DNA of 64,000 nucleotides from Procambarus clarkii. Taxonomy: Eukaryota > Arthropoda > Malacostraca > Decapoda > Cambaridae. The position numbers and the translations under genes were made by a program. Shown piece after piece: positions 19,599 to 29,820 of the stretch (position 1 is the stretch's first letter; every line of letters starts with the position of its first letter). A model generated the notes under the pieces. It was given only the letters and a program-made list of their open reading frames with translations. It made no database searches and was not told the origin of the DNA. The DNA is taken from positions 21,218,481 to 21,282,480 of the forward strand of contig NC_091220.1 in assembly GCF_040958095.1 (NCBI RefSeq), read 5' to 3'.

Positions 19599-21449
19599 GT
19601 GGGGAAATGGTACACAGTTTGTTCCATTTATCTCCCCCCGAGTGTCCCGCTCTCTCTTCCTGATTTGAAACACCTCCTAGACTCCCTGCCGGAGCCTGTG
19701 CTCCTGCTGGGTGACTTCAATTGTCGTCATTCTCTTTGGGGTGACGTTCTGACGAATACCCGGGGTCGCCTCCTTGAGCTGTTTCTCCTCTCTTCTTCCC
19801 TGTCTCTTCTGAATTCTGGTGAGCCCACTCATTTGGACTCTCGAACTCGCACCCTTTCTTGTCTTGATCTTTCTCTCTGCTCTTCTTCTCTTTACTTAGA
19901 TTTCACGTGGCAGGTTCTTGATGACCTCCATGGAAGTGATCATTTCCCCATCCTTGTTTCCTTTTTCTCTTTTCGCCCTTCCCTCTCTTTCCCTAGGTGG
20001 CAGTTTGCTAAGGCGGACTGGACCCTATTTTCCCTCAGTGCTACTCTCTCTGACCTCTCCCTTCTGCCCCTCTCTCGCGCTCTCCTCCTTTTTCATGACA
20101 CTGTCTTCAATGCTGCCCTCCGCTCTATTCCTCGCTCTTCCTCTCGGGGTCCACGGAAGTGCGTTCCCTGGTGGAATGCGGACTGTGCTCGGGCTGTCCG
20201 CTGTAAGCGTGCAGCCTGGAAGAGGCACCGCCGTAGGCAGACGACCGATTCTTTTCTTTTCTTTCGGAAAGCGAGTGCGGTGGCCCGTAGGGCCATCCGT
20301 ACGGCTAAACGTGAATGTTGGGCATCTTATGTCTCAACAATTACGTCCGAAACCCCTCTGGCCCAGATCTGGAAGCGTATCCGCAAGATAGCGGGTAAGT
20401 TCGTTCCCGATGTTTCTCCGGTCCTTCACCTCCATGATACTCTTGTGGCGGACCCGTTGCAGGTCGCTTCCGAACTGGGTTCCCACTTTTCTTCTGTTAG
20501 CTCTGGTCTTCATCTTCCCCAATCTTTCCTTCTTCGTAAACCTGTCCTTGAGTCTCGTCCTTTAGATTTCTGCTCTCATCTTCAGCTTCCCTATAATGAT
20601 CCCTTCTCTCTCTCTGAACTTCGTTCTGCCCTGGCCCTCTGCGGTTCTACGGCGGCGGGCTCCGATGGTATTCATTATGAGATGCTTCGCCATCTCCCTC
20701 CAAGCACGTCTCAGTCTTTACTGAGTCTGTATAATCGGATCTGGGAGTCGTCGTCAGTCCCTGAGGACTGGCTCGATGCCGTTGTCCTCCCTGTTCGCAA
20801 ACCGGGGTCTCTGGGTACTTCCCCTAAGGACTTTCGCCCTATTGCTCTCACAAGTTGTGTCTGCAAACTCTTTGAACGTATGGTTAACGTTCGTCTGATG
20901 TGGTTCCTGGAACACCATCACCTCCTCTCCCCTTCTCAATTTGGTTTCCGCAAGTGCCGCAGCACGACAGATGTCCTGGTGAACTTGGAGGTCTATATTC
21001 GTACTGCTTTTGCTGCGAAGACCTCCGTTGTTGCCGTCCTTTTTGATCTAGAAAAGGCTTATGACACCACTTGGCGTTATCATATCCTATCTCAACTTCA
21101 TTCTTTTGGCCTTCGTGGTCATCTCCCTCTCTTTCTCCGCAGCTTCCTCTCTCGTCGTTCCTTTCGGGTGCGCCTTGGTACCGCTCTCTCTCCCTCTTTT
21201 CAACAATACGAAGGTGTGCCCCAGGGTAGTGTTCTGAGCACTACTCTTTTTCTGGTTGCCCTCAATGGTCTTCTTTCCTCTCTTCCTTCTGGTGTCTTCT
21301 CCGCTCTCTATGTCGATGATCTTACCCTTTGTTGTCAGGGTGATGATTCGCTCTCCTTCAACGCCGGCTTCAACTTGCCATTGATGCCGTGTCGTCTTGG
21401 GCCACAGGTCATGGCTTCAAGTTCTCTACTTCTAAGACTTGTGCCATGA
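19599..21449 (+). CDS. LINE endonuclease/reverse transcriptase ORF fragment
   Basis: The 616-aa open frame holds the C-terminal half of the AP endonuclease (LLGDFNCRHSLWGD near residue 38, SDHFPILVSF near 115) and the fingers/palm of the reverse transcriptase (RPIALTSCVCKLFER, LFDLEKAYD, GVPQGSVLS, YVDDLTL). The true protein starts further upstream in another frame. The frame is lost just after the YVDD box, where the next ORF overlaps by about 60 bases. Confidence 0.8.
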   Translation: MGKWYTVCSIYLPPSVPLSLPDLKHLLDSLPEPVLLLGDFNCRHSLWGDVLTNTRGRLLELFLLSSSLSLLNSGEPTHLDSRTRTLSCLDLSLCSSSLYLDFTWQVLDDLHGSDHFPILVSFFSFRPSLSFPRWQFAKADWTLFSLSATLSDLSLLPLSRALLLFHDTVFNAALRSIPRSSSRGPRKCVPWWNADCARAVRCKRAAWKRHRRRQTTDSFLFFRKASAVARRAIRTAKRECWASYVSTITSETPLAQIWKRIRKIAGKFVPDVSPVLHLHDTLVADPLQVASELGSHFSSVSSGLHLPQSFLLRKPVLESRPLDFCSHLQLPYNDPFSLSELRSALALCGSTAAGSDGIHYEMLRHLPPSTSQSLLSLYNRIWESSSVPEDWLDAVVLPVRKPGSLGTSPKDFRPIALTSCVCKLFERMVNVRLMWFLEHHHLLSPSQFGFRKCRSTTDVLVNLEVYIRTAFAAKTSVVAVLFDLEKAYDTTWRYHILSQLHSFGLRGHLPLFLRSFLSRRSFRVRLGTALSPSFQQYEGVPQGSVLSTTLFLVALNGLLSSLPSGVFSALYVDDLTLCCQGDDSLSFNAGFNLPLMPCRLGPQVMASSSLLLRLVP

Positions 21450-23008
21450 CTTTTACGCGGAAACGGGTTGTTCTTCGTCCCTCTTTGTCACTTTATGGTC
21501 ATCCCCTTGAATACAAAGATTCCGCGAAGCTTTTGGGGTTATTTCTTGACACTCGTTTGTCTTGGTCTCCCCATATCTCTTACCTCCGTGTTGAGTGCTC
21601 TAAGGCCCTTACCCTCCTTCGGGTCTTGTCCCATACTTCTTGGGGGGCAGATAGGCGCACTCTCCTTGCTTTACATTCCTCTCTCGTCCTGTCTAAGCTC
21701 GATTATGGTTGCCCTGCTTACTCGTCTGCTTCTCCTTCTACTCTTCGCCGTCTTGATGCTTTGCACCATACTGGGTTGCGTCTCAGTTCTGGTGCCTTTC
21801 GTTCGACTCCCATCCTTAGCTTGTATGTTGACACTGGCTTCCTGTCTCTCCAGGACCGCCGTGATCGCTACTGTCTTCGCTATCTTGCGCGGTCCTTACA
21901 ACATCCTTCCTCTCGCCTCTGTCGTGCTTTAACTTTTACCCCTCCTGCGGTTCCTGTTCCTCTTCACCACCTCCCTCTTTCTGTCCGGTTATCTCGCCTA
22001 CAGGATTCTCTTTCCGTTCGTATTTCTGATGTTTCTCCTCGTGTTGTTCCTTCTTTGCCCCCGTGGAGGGTCCCTCTTCCGCGGTTTTGTACATCCTTGA
22101 CCCGTATCACTAAAGCTTTTACCCCTCCTACGGTTCTCAAACGCCTTTTCCTCGAGCACTTTTCTTCTCACTCCCGCTCCGTTTCTGTCTTCACCGATGG
22201 GTCTAAGTCAGCGGACGGTGTTGGCTACTCTGTTGTTTTTCCTGATCGCACTTATATGTGTCGCTTGCCTCCGGAGACTAGCATCTTTACAGCGGAACTT
22301 TATGCTATTCTCTATGCTCTTCGTCTCCTGCTTTCTCGTTGTCAGTCTTCCTTTGTGGTTGTTGTTGACTCTCGTAGTGCCCTCATGGCTCTCGGGTCCT
22401 TTAATCCGGTTCATCCGGTAGTTGTCGAGATCCAGCATTGGCTGTTTCTCGTTCACAGTAAATTTAAGTCGGTTGAGTTTTGTTGGGTTCCCAGCCATAT
22501 TGGTGTGTCTTTAAATGCGCGTGCGGATGCTGCTGCCAAGGAAGCTGTCCGCTCTTGTCCCATCTCTCGCAAAGGCATTCCGTATTCCGACTTTTACCCG
22601 GTTATCCATTCCTCAGTCCTTACCCGTTGGCAGGCTTCTTGGTTGTCTGTTACTGGTAACAAGCTACGTACTCTTAAATGTTGTGTTTCCTCGTGGCCGT
22701 CCTCCTTCCACCGTAACCGGCGGTGGGAAACAGCTCTGGCGAGGTTGCGTATTGGCCATACTCGCTTAACCCATGGTCACTTGATGGAGCGCCGCCCTGC
22801 TCCTTATTGTCCTAGTTGCATCGTCCCTCTTACGGTCGTGCATGTCCTTCTTGAATGTCCTGACTTCCAGGACGAGCGTGTGTCTTGCTTTCCGACCGCC
22901 CCTCGCGGTCACCTGTCCCTCGATAGAATTCTTGGTGACTCGGATACTTTTGATATCGTTCGCCTTATGCGTTTTTGTTCTCGTATTGGCATCCTTGGTG
23001 ATATTTAG
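21389..23008 (+). CDS. LINE RT thumb and RNase H ORF fragment
   Basis: The 539-aa frame continues the same element. It carries the RT 'KLLGLFLDTRLSW' segment near residue 48, then RNase H with FTDGSKSADG, TAELYAILYAL, VVVDSRSALMAL and the WVPSHIG...NARADAAAKEA end, all four catalytic acidic positions present. The C-terminus has a CPSC...H...C cluster typical of I-type elements. It ends at a TAG before the short 3' UTR. Confidence 0.8.
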   Translation: MSSWATGHGFKFSTSKTCAMTFTRKRVVLRPSLSLYGHPLEYKDSAKLLGLFLDTRLSWSPHISYLRVECSKALTLLRVLSHTSWGADRRTLLALHSSLVLSKLDYGCPAYSSASPSTLRRLDALHHTGLRLSSGAFRSTPILSLYVDTGFLSLQDRRDRYCLRYLARSLQHPSSRLCRALTFTPPAVPVPLHHLPLSVRLSRLQDSLSVRISDVSPRVVPSLPPWRVPLPRFCTSLTRITKAFTPPTVLKRLFLEHFSSHSRSVSVFTDGSKSADGVGYSVVFPDRTYMCRLPPETSIFTAELYAILYALRLLLSRCQSSFVVVVDSRSALMALGSFNPVHPVVVEIQHWLFLVHSKFKSVEFCWVPSHIGVSLNARADAAAKEAVRSCPISRKGIPYSDFYPVIHSSVLTRWQASWLSVTGNKLRTLKCCVSSWPSSFHRNRRWETALARLRIGHTRLTHGHLMERRPAPYCPSCIVPLTVVHVLLECPDFQDERVSCFPTAPRGHLSLDRILGDSDTFDIVRLMRFCSRIGILGDI

Positions 23009-23095
23009 CGCCCTCTGATTATTTTGCGTACTTGATGGTGCTACATAGCCTTCCCGGTTTGGTGCCTTCTTTTGATAATTACTTACTTACTTCCC

Positions 23096-23635
23096 TTACC
23101 TGAAGTTCCTGTATCCTTAAGCTAAGTACGGGGCATCAGTAAGTGGACCTACTCTGGTAGTAAATATTGGTGAGACCTGGGGTTAGTATTTGCCAGTGTT
23201 TTGTTTACCCTAAGTGTTGTGTTTTGTATTAGGGTACCACATGGTCTCACTACCCTAAGCTGCATCCAGCTTCAGTGCTTATCCAGTAGTACTTTACCCT
23301 AGCTTGTTATTAGTGTAAACCTTGTATCCTGTCTATGTGGACCAAGGCTTTTAACGTAAGGTAGTGTGGTAAAGTTATTATTATTATTGTTATTGGTGTG
23401 AGTGTATATGGGGGGTTGTTAAGGGGTTAATAAATAAGTACATGAATTACAGAGTATCTCTTCTTCCAAGGTGGGAGTGCAGTGATCAACCCTTAGACTA
23501 ACATATATGGTCTTGTAGCAAGTTATCACTACTGTGGATAGTTTATTTTGGGGGCCGGGCCTTTTAGCTCTCCCGTATTTGATACTCTTGTCTTCTAACT
23601 ACCTTTACCCCTTAATAGTACCAGTACCCCATAGA
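23096..23635. other. Intergenic host DNA
   Basis: No coding frame or known repeat stands out. A short ATT run sits at 23378-23392. The sequence resembles the untranslated flank of host repeats, but I cannot assign it. Confidence 0.3.
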
Positions 23636-23639
23636 AGCC

Positions 23640-24000
23640 CCACTCATATCAGTACAGCAACACAGGAACACCATGTGAGTGTTGCAACACATAAATATCA
23701 CGTTGTGAGTGATGCAACCGAGACATAACGTGGTGTGAGTGTTGAAACGCAGGAATAATGGGTTGTGTGTGTTGCAATGCACAGCAAATTTTGTCTGCTT
23801 TTAAATACAAAACATTCTTGTGTTCCAACAACTACTACACATTATTCCCTTGCAGCAATACTCTCCCCAATCCTGTATTGCAACACTCAAAACACCTCAT
23901 TTCTGTATTGAAACACTCATCACACTCTTTGTGTTGCAACACTTACAAGACATTATTACTGTGTGTTGCAACACTCACAACACATGTATGCATTCGTGTT
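23640..24000. repeat. Degenerate GTGTTGCAACAC-type 32-bp repeats, orientation flips midway
   Basis: Diverged units of the palindrome-bearing repeat found intact at 58334-59560. Units run in plus orientation to about 23780 (GTGAGTGTTGCAAC). From about 23860 they appear as the reverse complement (TTGCAACACTCA), so the locus is an imperfect inverted arrangement. Confidence 0.6.
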
Positions 24001-24339
24001 TTACCTGTGTATTTTTGTTTCTCTTTGAATGTAGATGAAGGGAAAATATTTGAAACATAAACTGAAACGCTTTATAAAATAATTGTCTGTCCATCTGGTG
24101 TTTCTGGCTTTCAACACTTGAGGCCAACTATAAGAAAAATCAACAGCTGATCTATACGTCAAATACACTAATATTGTCTATTTTCTCTCTCATTCGTTCA
24201 TTCTTAAAAACACAAATCATACACAGAAATTCTGTCATGTTATCATTGTAAATATGTCTTCTCCAAATGTACAAAATCAGCTTGAAATCGTAGTAATATT
24301 TTAGCGTTTAGCGAGAAAAAACACTGATTATTAGGGTGA

Positions 24340-24425
24340 ACACTATGTGAACACATATAAATAAACACATCTAGGTGAACACGTCTAGGTAAATACACTG
24401 GGTGAACACATATGGTGAACATCTT
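24340..24425. repeat. Short GTGAACACATCTAG-type 14-bp repeat
   Basis: About five diverged units related to the larger 14-bp array at 56506-56803. The order (32-bp repeats, unique spacer, 14-bp repeats, then a GATCCCCGATGG module) is the same at both places. Confidence 0.6.
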
Positions 24426-24539
24426 ACCTATAAACAACCAATGCAAACAATTATTTATTGGATAAATTTTAATTTTAAAATAGATTAAATAATTGGCGAG
24501 AACTTTATACTTCATTTTGCTTAAGTATATTTAGATATG

Positions 24540-24776
24540 TGCTGTATATAAAATAAATGTTTGCTCGATCCCCGATGGTGGAAGTGGTTGGGCACCGCTC
24601 CTTCAGTCCGTCCTTATATATCCCAGCTCATCCTAATATCCTTAACAAGTGCTATATAATCATACTAGAACAGTACTTTCACCTCATTATTACCTTACCT
24701 CGTTTCCTCACATATATTTTCCCTCCCTACTGATTTTCTCTCATCATGCGTCATGTGTCACTTGATGATGTATGAT
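24540..24776. repeat. Composite-satellite module (GATCCCCGATGG to GATGTATGATG)
   Basis: This segment recurs at 54470-54770 and, split by an insertion, at 56950-57060 plus 57770-57905. It has a tRNA-like B-box (CGATCCCCGATGG) and ends with TTGATGATGTATGATGAA. Here it is cut by the LINE A insertion. Confidence 0.65.
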
Positions 24777-25499
24777 GAACATCAGTGAAATCCCATCCAT
24801 TGTATACAAGAGCGCCTCCCATGCCCTTGCGCCACCTATAGCTCTGCTGTTCAACAAATCCCTTGAGTGTCATACCTTCCCTGGTATCCTTAAAAAAGCA
24901 AGAGTAACGCCAGTTCATAAAGGAGGTAATCCGTCAGACATAAACAACTATAGACCAATATCGAACCTCCCCATACAATCAAAAATATTTGAAAAAATTA
25001 TCTACAAACAGCTCTACTCCTATCTCGTAAAATTCGACATTCTTAGCCCCTGTCAGTTTGGCTTCCGCTCTCAAAAGAGTACCAACGATGCAATTATTAG
25101 TCTCCTTCATATAATTTACTCAGCCCTTGACAAAAATGAGTTTCCAATTGGACTCTTCATTGACCTGAGAAAGGCCTTTGATACTGTTAATCACGATTAC
25201 CTCTTATGTAAACTCCATCATTATGGAATCCGAGGCCATGCACTGGACTATATCCAATCCTATCTTAGTGATAGACACCAATGTGTAGCCATCAATAATA
25301 TAATCTCTCCCATTCTACCAATAACCGTTGGAGTGCCACAGGGCAGCATCTTGGGACCTCTTCTATTTCTTATATACATCAATGATCTGCCTAATGTCTC
25401 ATACATTCTGAAACCTATTTTGTTTGCTGATGATACTACCCTCATCTACTCCAACCCCAACCCACATACACTAAATGATGTTGTTAATAATGAACTTAC

Positions 25500-25770
25500 A
25501 TGCAGTCTCCGTGGTGTAGTGGTAAGACACTCGCCTGGCGTTCCGCGAGCGCTATGTCATGGGTTCGTATCCTGGCCGGGGAGGATTTACTGGGCGCAAT
25601 TCCTTAACTGTAGCCTCTGTTTAACGCAACAGTAAAATGTGTACTTGGATGAAAAAAACGATTCTTCGCGGCAGGGGATCGTATTCCAGGGACCATAGGA
25701 TTAAGGACTTGCCCGAAACGCTACTCGTACTAGTGGCTGTACAAGAATGTAACAAGTCTTGTATATATCT

Positions 25771-25801
<31 letters not shown>
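25500..25801 (+). mobile_element. tRNA-derived SINE inserted in LINE A
   Basis: The head (about 25503-25583) is tRNA-like, with an A-box-like GTGTAGTGGTAAGAC and a B-box-like GGTTCGTATCC. A body follows, then a tail with TTAAGGACTTGCCCGAAACG and TACAAGAATGTAAC, ending in about 30 A. The tail matches the 3' end of the LINE A/B families. LINE coding sequence resumes immediately after the A run, so the insertion is clear. The target duplication is hidden by the A-rich target. Confidence 0.8.
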
Positions 25802-25805
<4 letters not shown>

Positions 25806-26568
25806 ACTTATGGATGTCAACCAACAAACTAACACTTAACATAGAAAAGACCTACTACATCCTATTTGGAAGCAAATCTACAAATGCAATTCAGCTTCAG
25901 ATAGACAATGTAAACATTAGCAATAAAAATGATGGAAAGTTTCTTGGCATATTCCTAGACAAGAGACTCAACTTCAGTACCCACATACAACACATAACTA
26001 AGAAAGTCTCTAAAACAGTTGGTATACTCTCCAAAATCAGATATTATGTACCTAACTCTGCTCTCATCTCTCTATATTATGCACTAATCTATCCCTATCT
26101 CAACTATAGTATCTGTGCATGGGGTTCAACCACTACAAACCACCTCAAGTCCATAATCACCCAGCAAAAATCTGCTATCAGAATAATATCAAATTCTGCT
26201 TTCAGACAACACACAGCCCCCTTGTTTAACTCCCTAAACATGCTAAACATAATCTCACTCCATAAATTCTCTTGTGTCAACTACATTTACAAAACCCTGT
26301 TCTTAAATGCAAATCCTTGTCTGAAACTCTTCCTGGACAGATGTAATAGGACCCATTATCACCACACCAGAAATAAATATCTCTTTGATATCCCCAGAGT
26401 TAAACTTAATCTGTGTAAACACTCTATGCAAATAAAGGGACCCAGTTCATGGAACTCACTCCCTACTGAATTGAAAAGCTGTCCAACTTTTACATCATTC
26501 AAAATCAATACTAAAAAGTACCTAATTTCATCTTCATAGTTGTTCACTTTTTGCCTTAAAATTGTACT

Positions 26569-26816
26569 GTATCTATTGCTACCCAATCTCCCAACCTTTA
26601 TGTTCCCAATTTGAACATCTTTACCATTGTGATCATTGCTGTCTTCTTATATGTGCTGCCAATCTGCTGTATGGTGTTTATAAATCTTGTTTATCTGTAT
26701 CTTTTGCTACCCAGTCTCCCAATCCTTATGTACCCAATCTGAACATTTTTACCATTGTGATCATTGCTGTCTTATATGTGCTGTCAATCTGCTGTATGGT
26801 GTTTATTAATCTTGTT
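26569..26816 (+). repeat. Tandem duplication in the LINE A 3' UTR
   Basis: Two copies of about 123 bases, beginning TATCTATTGCTACCCA and TATCTTTTGCTACCCA, lie head to tail. The other LINE A copy (33165-33290, minus) has only one, so the duplication arose in this lineage or copy. Confidence 0.75.
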
Positions 26817-26913
26817 TAAATTACTAATCAAGCTGTCAATGTAATCAATCAGAGCTTTAATATAACAATGTGCTTTAATATACCTTGAGGTTACCTTGAG
26901 GTGCTTCCGGGGC

Positions 26914-27609
26914 TTAGCGTCCCCGCGGCCCGGTCGTCGACCAGGCCTCCTGGTTGCCGGACTGATCAACCAGGCTGTTGGACGCGGCTGCTCGCAGCCT
27001 GACGTATGAGTCACAGCCTGGTTGATCAGGTATCCTTTGGAGGTGCTTATCCAGTTCTCTCTTGAAGACTGTGAGGGGTCGGCCAGTTATGCCCCTTATG
27101 TGTAGTGGAAGCGTGTTGAACAGTCTCGGACCTCTGATGTTGATAGAGTTCTCTCTCAGAGTACCAGTTGCACCTCTGTTTTTCAACGGGGGTATTCTGC
27201 ACATCCTGCCATGTCTTCTGGTCTCATGTGATGTTATTTCTGTGTACAGGTTTGGGACCAGCCCCTCTAATAATTTCCACGTGTAAATTATTATGTATCT
27301 CTCCCGCCTGCGCTCAAGGGAGTACAGTTTTAGGCTCTTTAGTCGGTCCCAATAGTTTAGATGTTTTACTGAGTGGATTCTAGCAGTAAAGGCTCTCTGC
27401 ACGCTCTCCAGGTCAGCAATTTCTCCAGCTTTGAAAGGTGCTGTCATTGTGCAGCAGGACTCTACTCTAGAGAGCACAAGCGTTTTGAAAAGTATCATCA
27501 TCGGTATAGCATCTCTAGTGTGAAAAGTTCTTGTTATCCAACCTGTCATTTTTCTTGCAGTTGTGACGGCTACTTTATTGTGTTCTTTAAAGGTAAGGTC
27601 TTCCGACAT
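26914..27609 (-). CDS. LINE C C-terminal ORF
   Basis: This 231-aa ORF is the RT thumb and C-terminal domain of LINE C, with the MSEDLTFKEHN start and the RIPPLKNRGATGTLRENS segment before its end. It is separated from the RT frame by a shift near 27605-27700. Confidence 0.7.
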   Translation of the reverse strand: MSEDLTFKEHNKVAVTTARKMTGWITRTFHTRDAIPMMILFKTLVLSRVESCCTMTAPFKAGEIADLESVQRAFTARIHSVKHLNYWDRLKSLKLYSLERRRERYIIIYTWKLLEGLVPNLYTEITSHETRRHGRMCRIPPLKNRGATGTLRENSINIRGPRLFNTLPLHIRGITGRPLTVFKRELDKHLQRIPDQPGCDSYVRLRAAASNSLVDQSGNQEAWSTTGPRGR

Positions 27610-27702
27610 GAGTACACCCAGATCCTTTACATTGCCTTTTCGTTCTATGTTATGATTTGCCTGAGTTTTGTACGTGGTTTCCGTTTTTATATTTTCATTT
27701 TT

Positions 27703-28680
27703 TCAATAGCGCATGAGCTGGAACTTATCTTCGTTAAACACCATATTATTTTCTGTAGCCCATAGAAAGACCTGATCTACATCTGACTGGAGGTTTGCCG
27801 TGTCCTCTATGTTGCCTACTCTCATGAAGATCCTAGTGTCATCTGCAAAGGATGATACAGTGCTATAGGTTGTGTTCTTGTCTATGTCCGAAATGAGGAT
27901 GAGAAAAAGTACTGGAGCAAGCACAGTACCCTGGGGGACTGAGCTCTTCACAGTTGATGGGCTGGATTTTATTTTGTTGACTATTTCACATTGGGTTCTG
28001 TTGGTCAGGAAATTGTAGATCCATCTGCCTATTTTTCCGGTAATTCCTTTTGAACGCATTTTATGTGCAATAACACCATGGTCAAATTTATCAAAAGCTT
28101 TTGCGAAATCTGTGTAAATTACATCCGCGTTATGTTTGTCTTCCATAGCATCTAATGCCATATCATAGTGGTCCAGCAACTGCGACAGGCAAGAGTGCCC
28201 TGTTCTGAAACCATGTTGTCCCCGGTTATGGAGTTGCTGTGATTCCATGTATTTTGTGATTTTACTTCTTAGCACTCTCTCAAAAATTGTTATGATGTGC
28301 GATGTTAGCGCTATCGGTCTGAAATTTTTTGCCTCTGCCTTATTTCCTCCTTTATGAAGTGGTGCTATCTCTGCTGTTTTTAGTATATCAGGAATAACGC
28401 CAGTATCTAGGCTTTGTCTCCACAGAATGTGGAGGGTTTGCGATAGTGGTTTTTTACAGTTCTTTATGAATATGGAGTTCCAAGAATCCGGGCCTGGTGC
28501 AGAGTGCATAGGCATACTGTTTATGGCTTCTTCAAAATCCAGTGGGGATAGGGTGACGTCTGATATATGATTTGATGTTGGTATCGTATCCATGAAAAAT
28601 TCATTTGGGTTATCAATCTTTAGTGTGTTTAATGGCTCGCTGAAAACAGAGTCGTACTGCGTCCTCAGCAGCTCGCTCAT
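27703..28680 (-). CDS. LINE C reverse transcriptase ORF
   Basis: The 325-aa ORF carries the RT core: HSAPGPDSW, LHKGGN followed by FRPIALTSHI, IYTDFAKAFDKFDHG, SVPQGTVLAPVLFL and SSFADDTRIF. All catalytic aspartates are present. It starts downstream of an in-frame stop, so the intact element would encode it as the continuation of the endonuclease ORF. Confidence 0.8.
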   Translation of the reverse strand: MSELLRTQYDSVFSEPLNTLKIDNPNEFFMDTIPTSNHISDVTLSPLDFEEAINSMPMHSAPGPDSWNSIFIKNCKKPLSQTLHILWRQSLDTGVIPDILKTAEIAPLHKGGNKAEAKNFRPIALTSHIITIFERVLRSKITKYMESQQLHNRGQHGFRTGHSCLSQLLDHYDMALDAMEDKHNADVIYTDFAKAFDKFDHGVIAHKMRSKGITGKIGRWIYNFLTNRTQCEIVNKIKSSPSTVKSSVPQGTVLAPVLFLILISDIDKNTTYSTVSSFADDTRIFMRVGNIEDTANLQSDVDQVFLWATENNMVFNEDKFQLMRY

Positions 28681-28896
28681 TTCTTTGTTGTCATCGGTGA
28701 AAGTTCCATCTCCCTTTCGCAGGGGCCCGATACTAGATGTGGTTTTTGATCTTGATTATGCATAGGAGAAAAAATATTTCGGATTTCTTTCTATTTCACT
28801 GATGGCCTTTTGCTCTCTTTGCCTCTCCTGGGTTTTGTATGATTCTTGTAGCTTCCGTTCAATTGTTTCTATTTCTCTACCTAATCTTCTTCGCTG

Positions 28897-29820
28897 TTAT
28901 TGAGATAGGGTGTGACTCTCAAGTTGTTCCGCGATTCGTTTTCTTCGCCTATATAGGGAACGACGTTCCCGTTCCCATCTGCATCTCTTCCTCTTTTTTC
29001 TTAGAGGTATGCGGTTTGAACATATTTCTAGTGCTACTGAGCTTATTTTTTCCAGGCACTGGTTCAGGTTTGCATTTTCTAGCTGTTCTTCCCAGTTTAT
29101 TTCTGTGAAGTCCTGGTTTATTTGCTCCCAGTTTATCTGTTTATTATTGAAGTTGAATTTGCTGAAATCTCCTCCACCGGGAATCTGGACTGGTTTTGAA
29201 GGTCTACTCCCCATGGTTGTCATAACTTCAATTAAGTTGTGATCTGAGTAACAGGTATTTGTAATCATTATGTTCCTGATCAATTCATCATTATTAGTGA
29301 AAATGAGGTCCAGCGTGTTCTCCTTCCTAGATATTTCTACTATTTGCTGGTTTAAGGCAAACTTGTCGCACATCCGTAGCAGGTCATTTGCATGTGCCTG
29401 TTCATTTAGGCTACTTCCTGGTATTCTTTCTGATATTACTGTATTAGCCAGGTGCTTCCATTTCAGGTGCCGTAGGTTGAAGTCCCCAAGCCGGATGATG
29501 TTCGGAGCTGGATTTGTGAGGTTTTCCAAGCAGTGTTCTATTTTCATTAGTTGGTCTTTAAACTGCTGACGGTTTGCCTCCGGTGACTTATATACAAGGA
29601 CAATAACTACATTTAAAATCTCTATTTTGATTATCAGCACTTCCACCATATCATTTGAGGTGTTTAGCAGCTCAGTACAGATGAGTGTGTCTTTGATGTA
29701 GAGGCTGACCCCACCCTGAAGCCGGTGTTTCCTATCACATCTGAAAAGATTGTACTCTGAGATCCATATTTCACCATCATGGTAGTCCTTTGTGTGGGTT
29801 TCTGTTAGGGCTGCAAACAC
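28897..29820 (-). CDS. LINE C endonuclease ORF
   Basis: The 307-aa ORF has AP-endonuclease motifs: ALTETHTKD near the start, GGVSLYIKD, RLGDFNLRHLKW near residue 112, and CYSDHNLIEV near 190. It ends at a TAA where the second copy has a sense codon, then the chain would run into RT. Confidence 0.75.
   Translation of the reverse strand: MFAALTETHTKDYHDGEIWISEYNLFRCDRKHRLQGGVSLYIKDTLICTELLNTSNDMVEVLIIKIEILNVVIVLVYKSPEANRQQFKDQLMKIEHCLENLTNPAPNIIRLGDFNLRHLKWKHLANTVISERIPGSSLNEQAHANDLLRMCDKFALNQQIVEISRKENTLDLIFTNNDELIRNIMITNTCYSDHNLIEVMTTMGSRPSKPVQIPGGGDFSKFNFNNKQINWEQINQDFTEINWEEQLENANLNQCLEKISSVALEICSNRIPLRKKRKRCRWERERRSLYRRRKRIAEQLESHTLSQ

Larger units (their letters stand above)
19001..23095 (+). 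mobile_element. I-type non-LTR retrotransposon with endonuclease, RT and RNase H (frameshifted)
   Basis: The GC-rich element begins in the gap and ends near a TGATAATTACTTACTTAC tail. An AP-endonuclease domain starts at about 19335 (LQWNVRG, then CLQEP) and continues at 19599 after a C-run frameshift (GDFNCRHS, then SDHFPIL). The reverse transcriptase follows with VPQGSVLS and YVDDL. After another frameshift near 21390-21449, the second ORF gives the thumb, an RNase H and a CCHC-like end. RNase H downstream of RT places it in the I superfamily rather than CR1 or Jockey. At least two frameshifts make this copy dead. Codon use and GC content differ strongly from the viral block. Confidence 0.85.

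Noticed and set aside
18474..19673. Minus-strand ORF across the N gap
   Set aside because: Most of it is unknown bases translated as X; the rest is antisense to the LINE.
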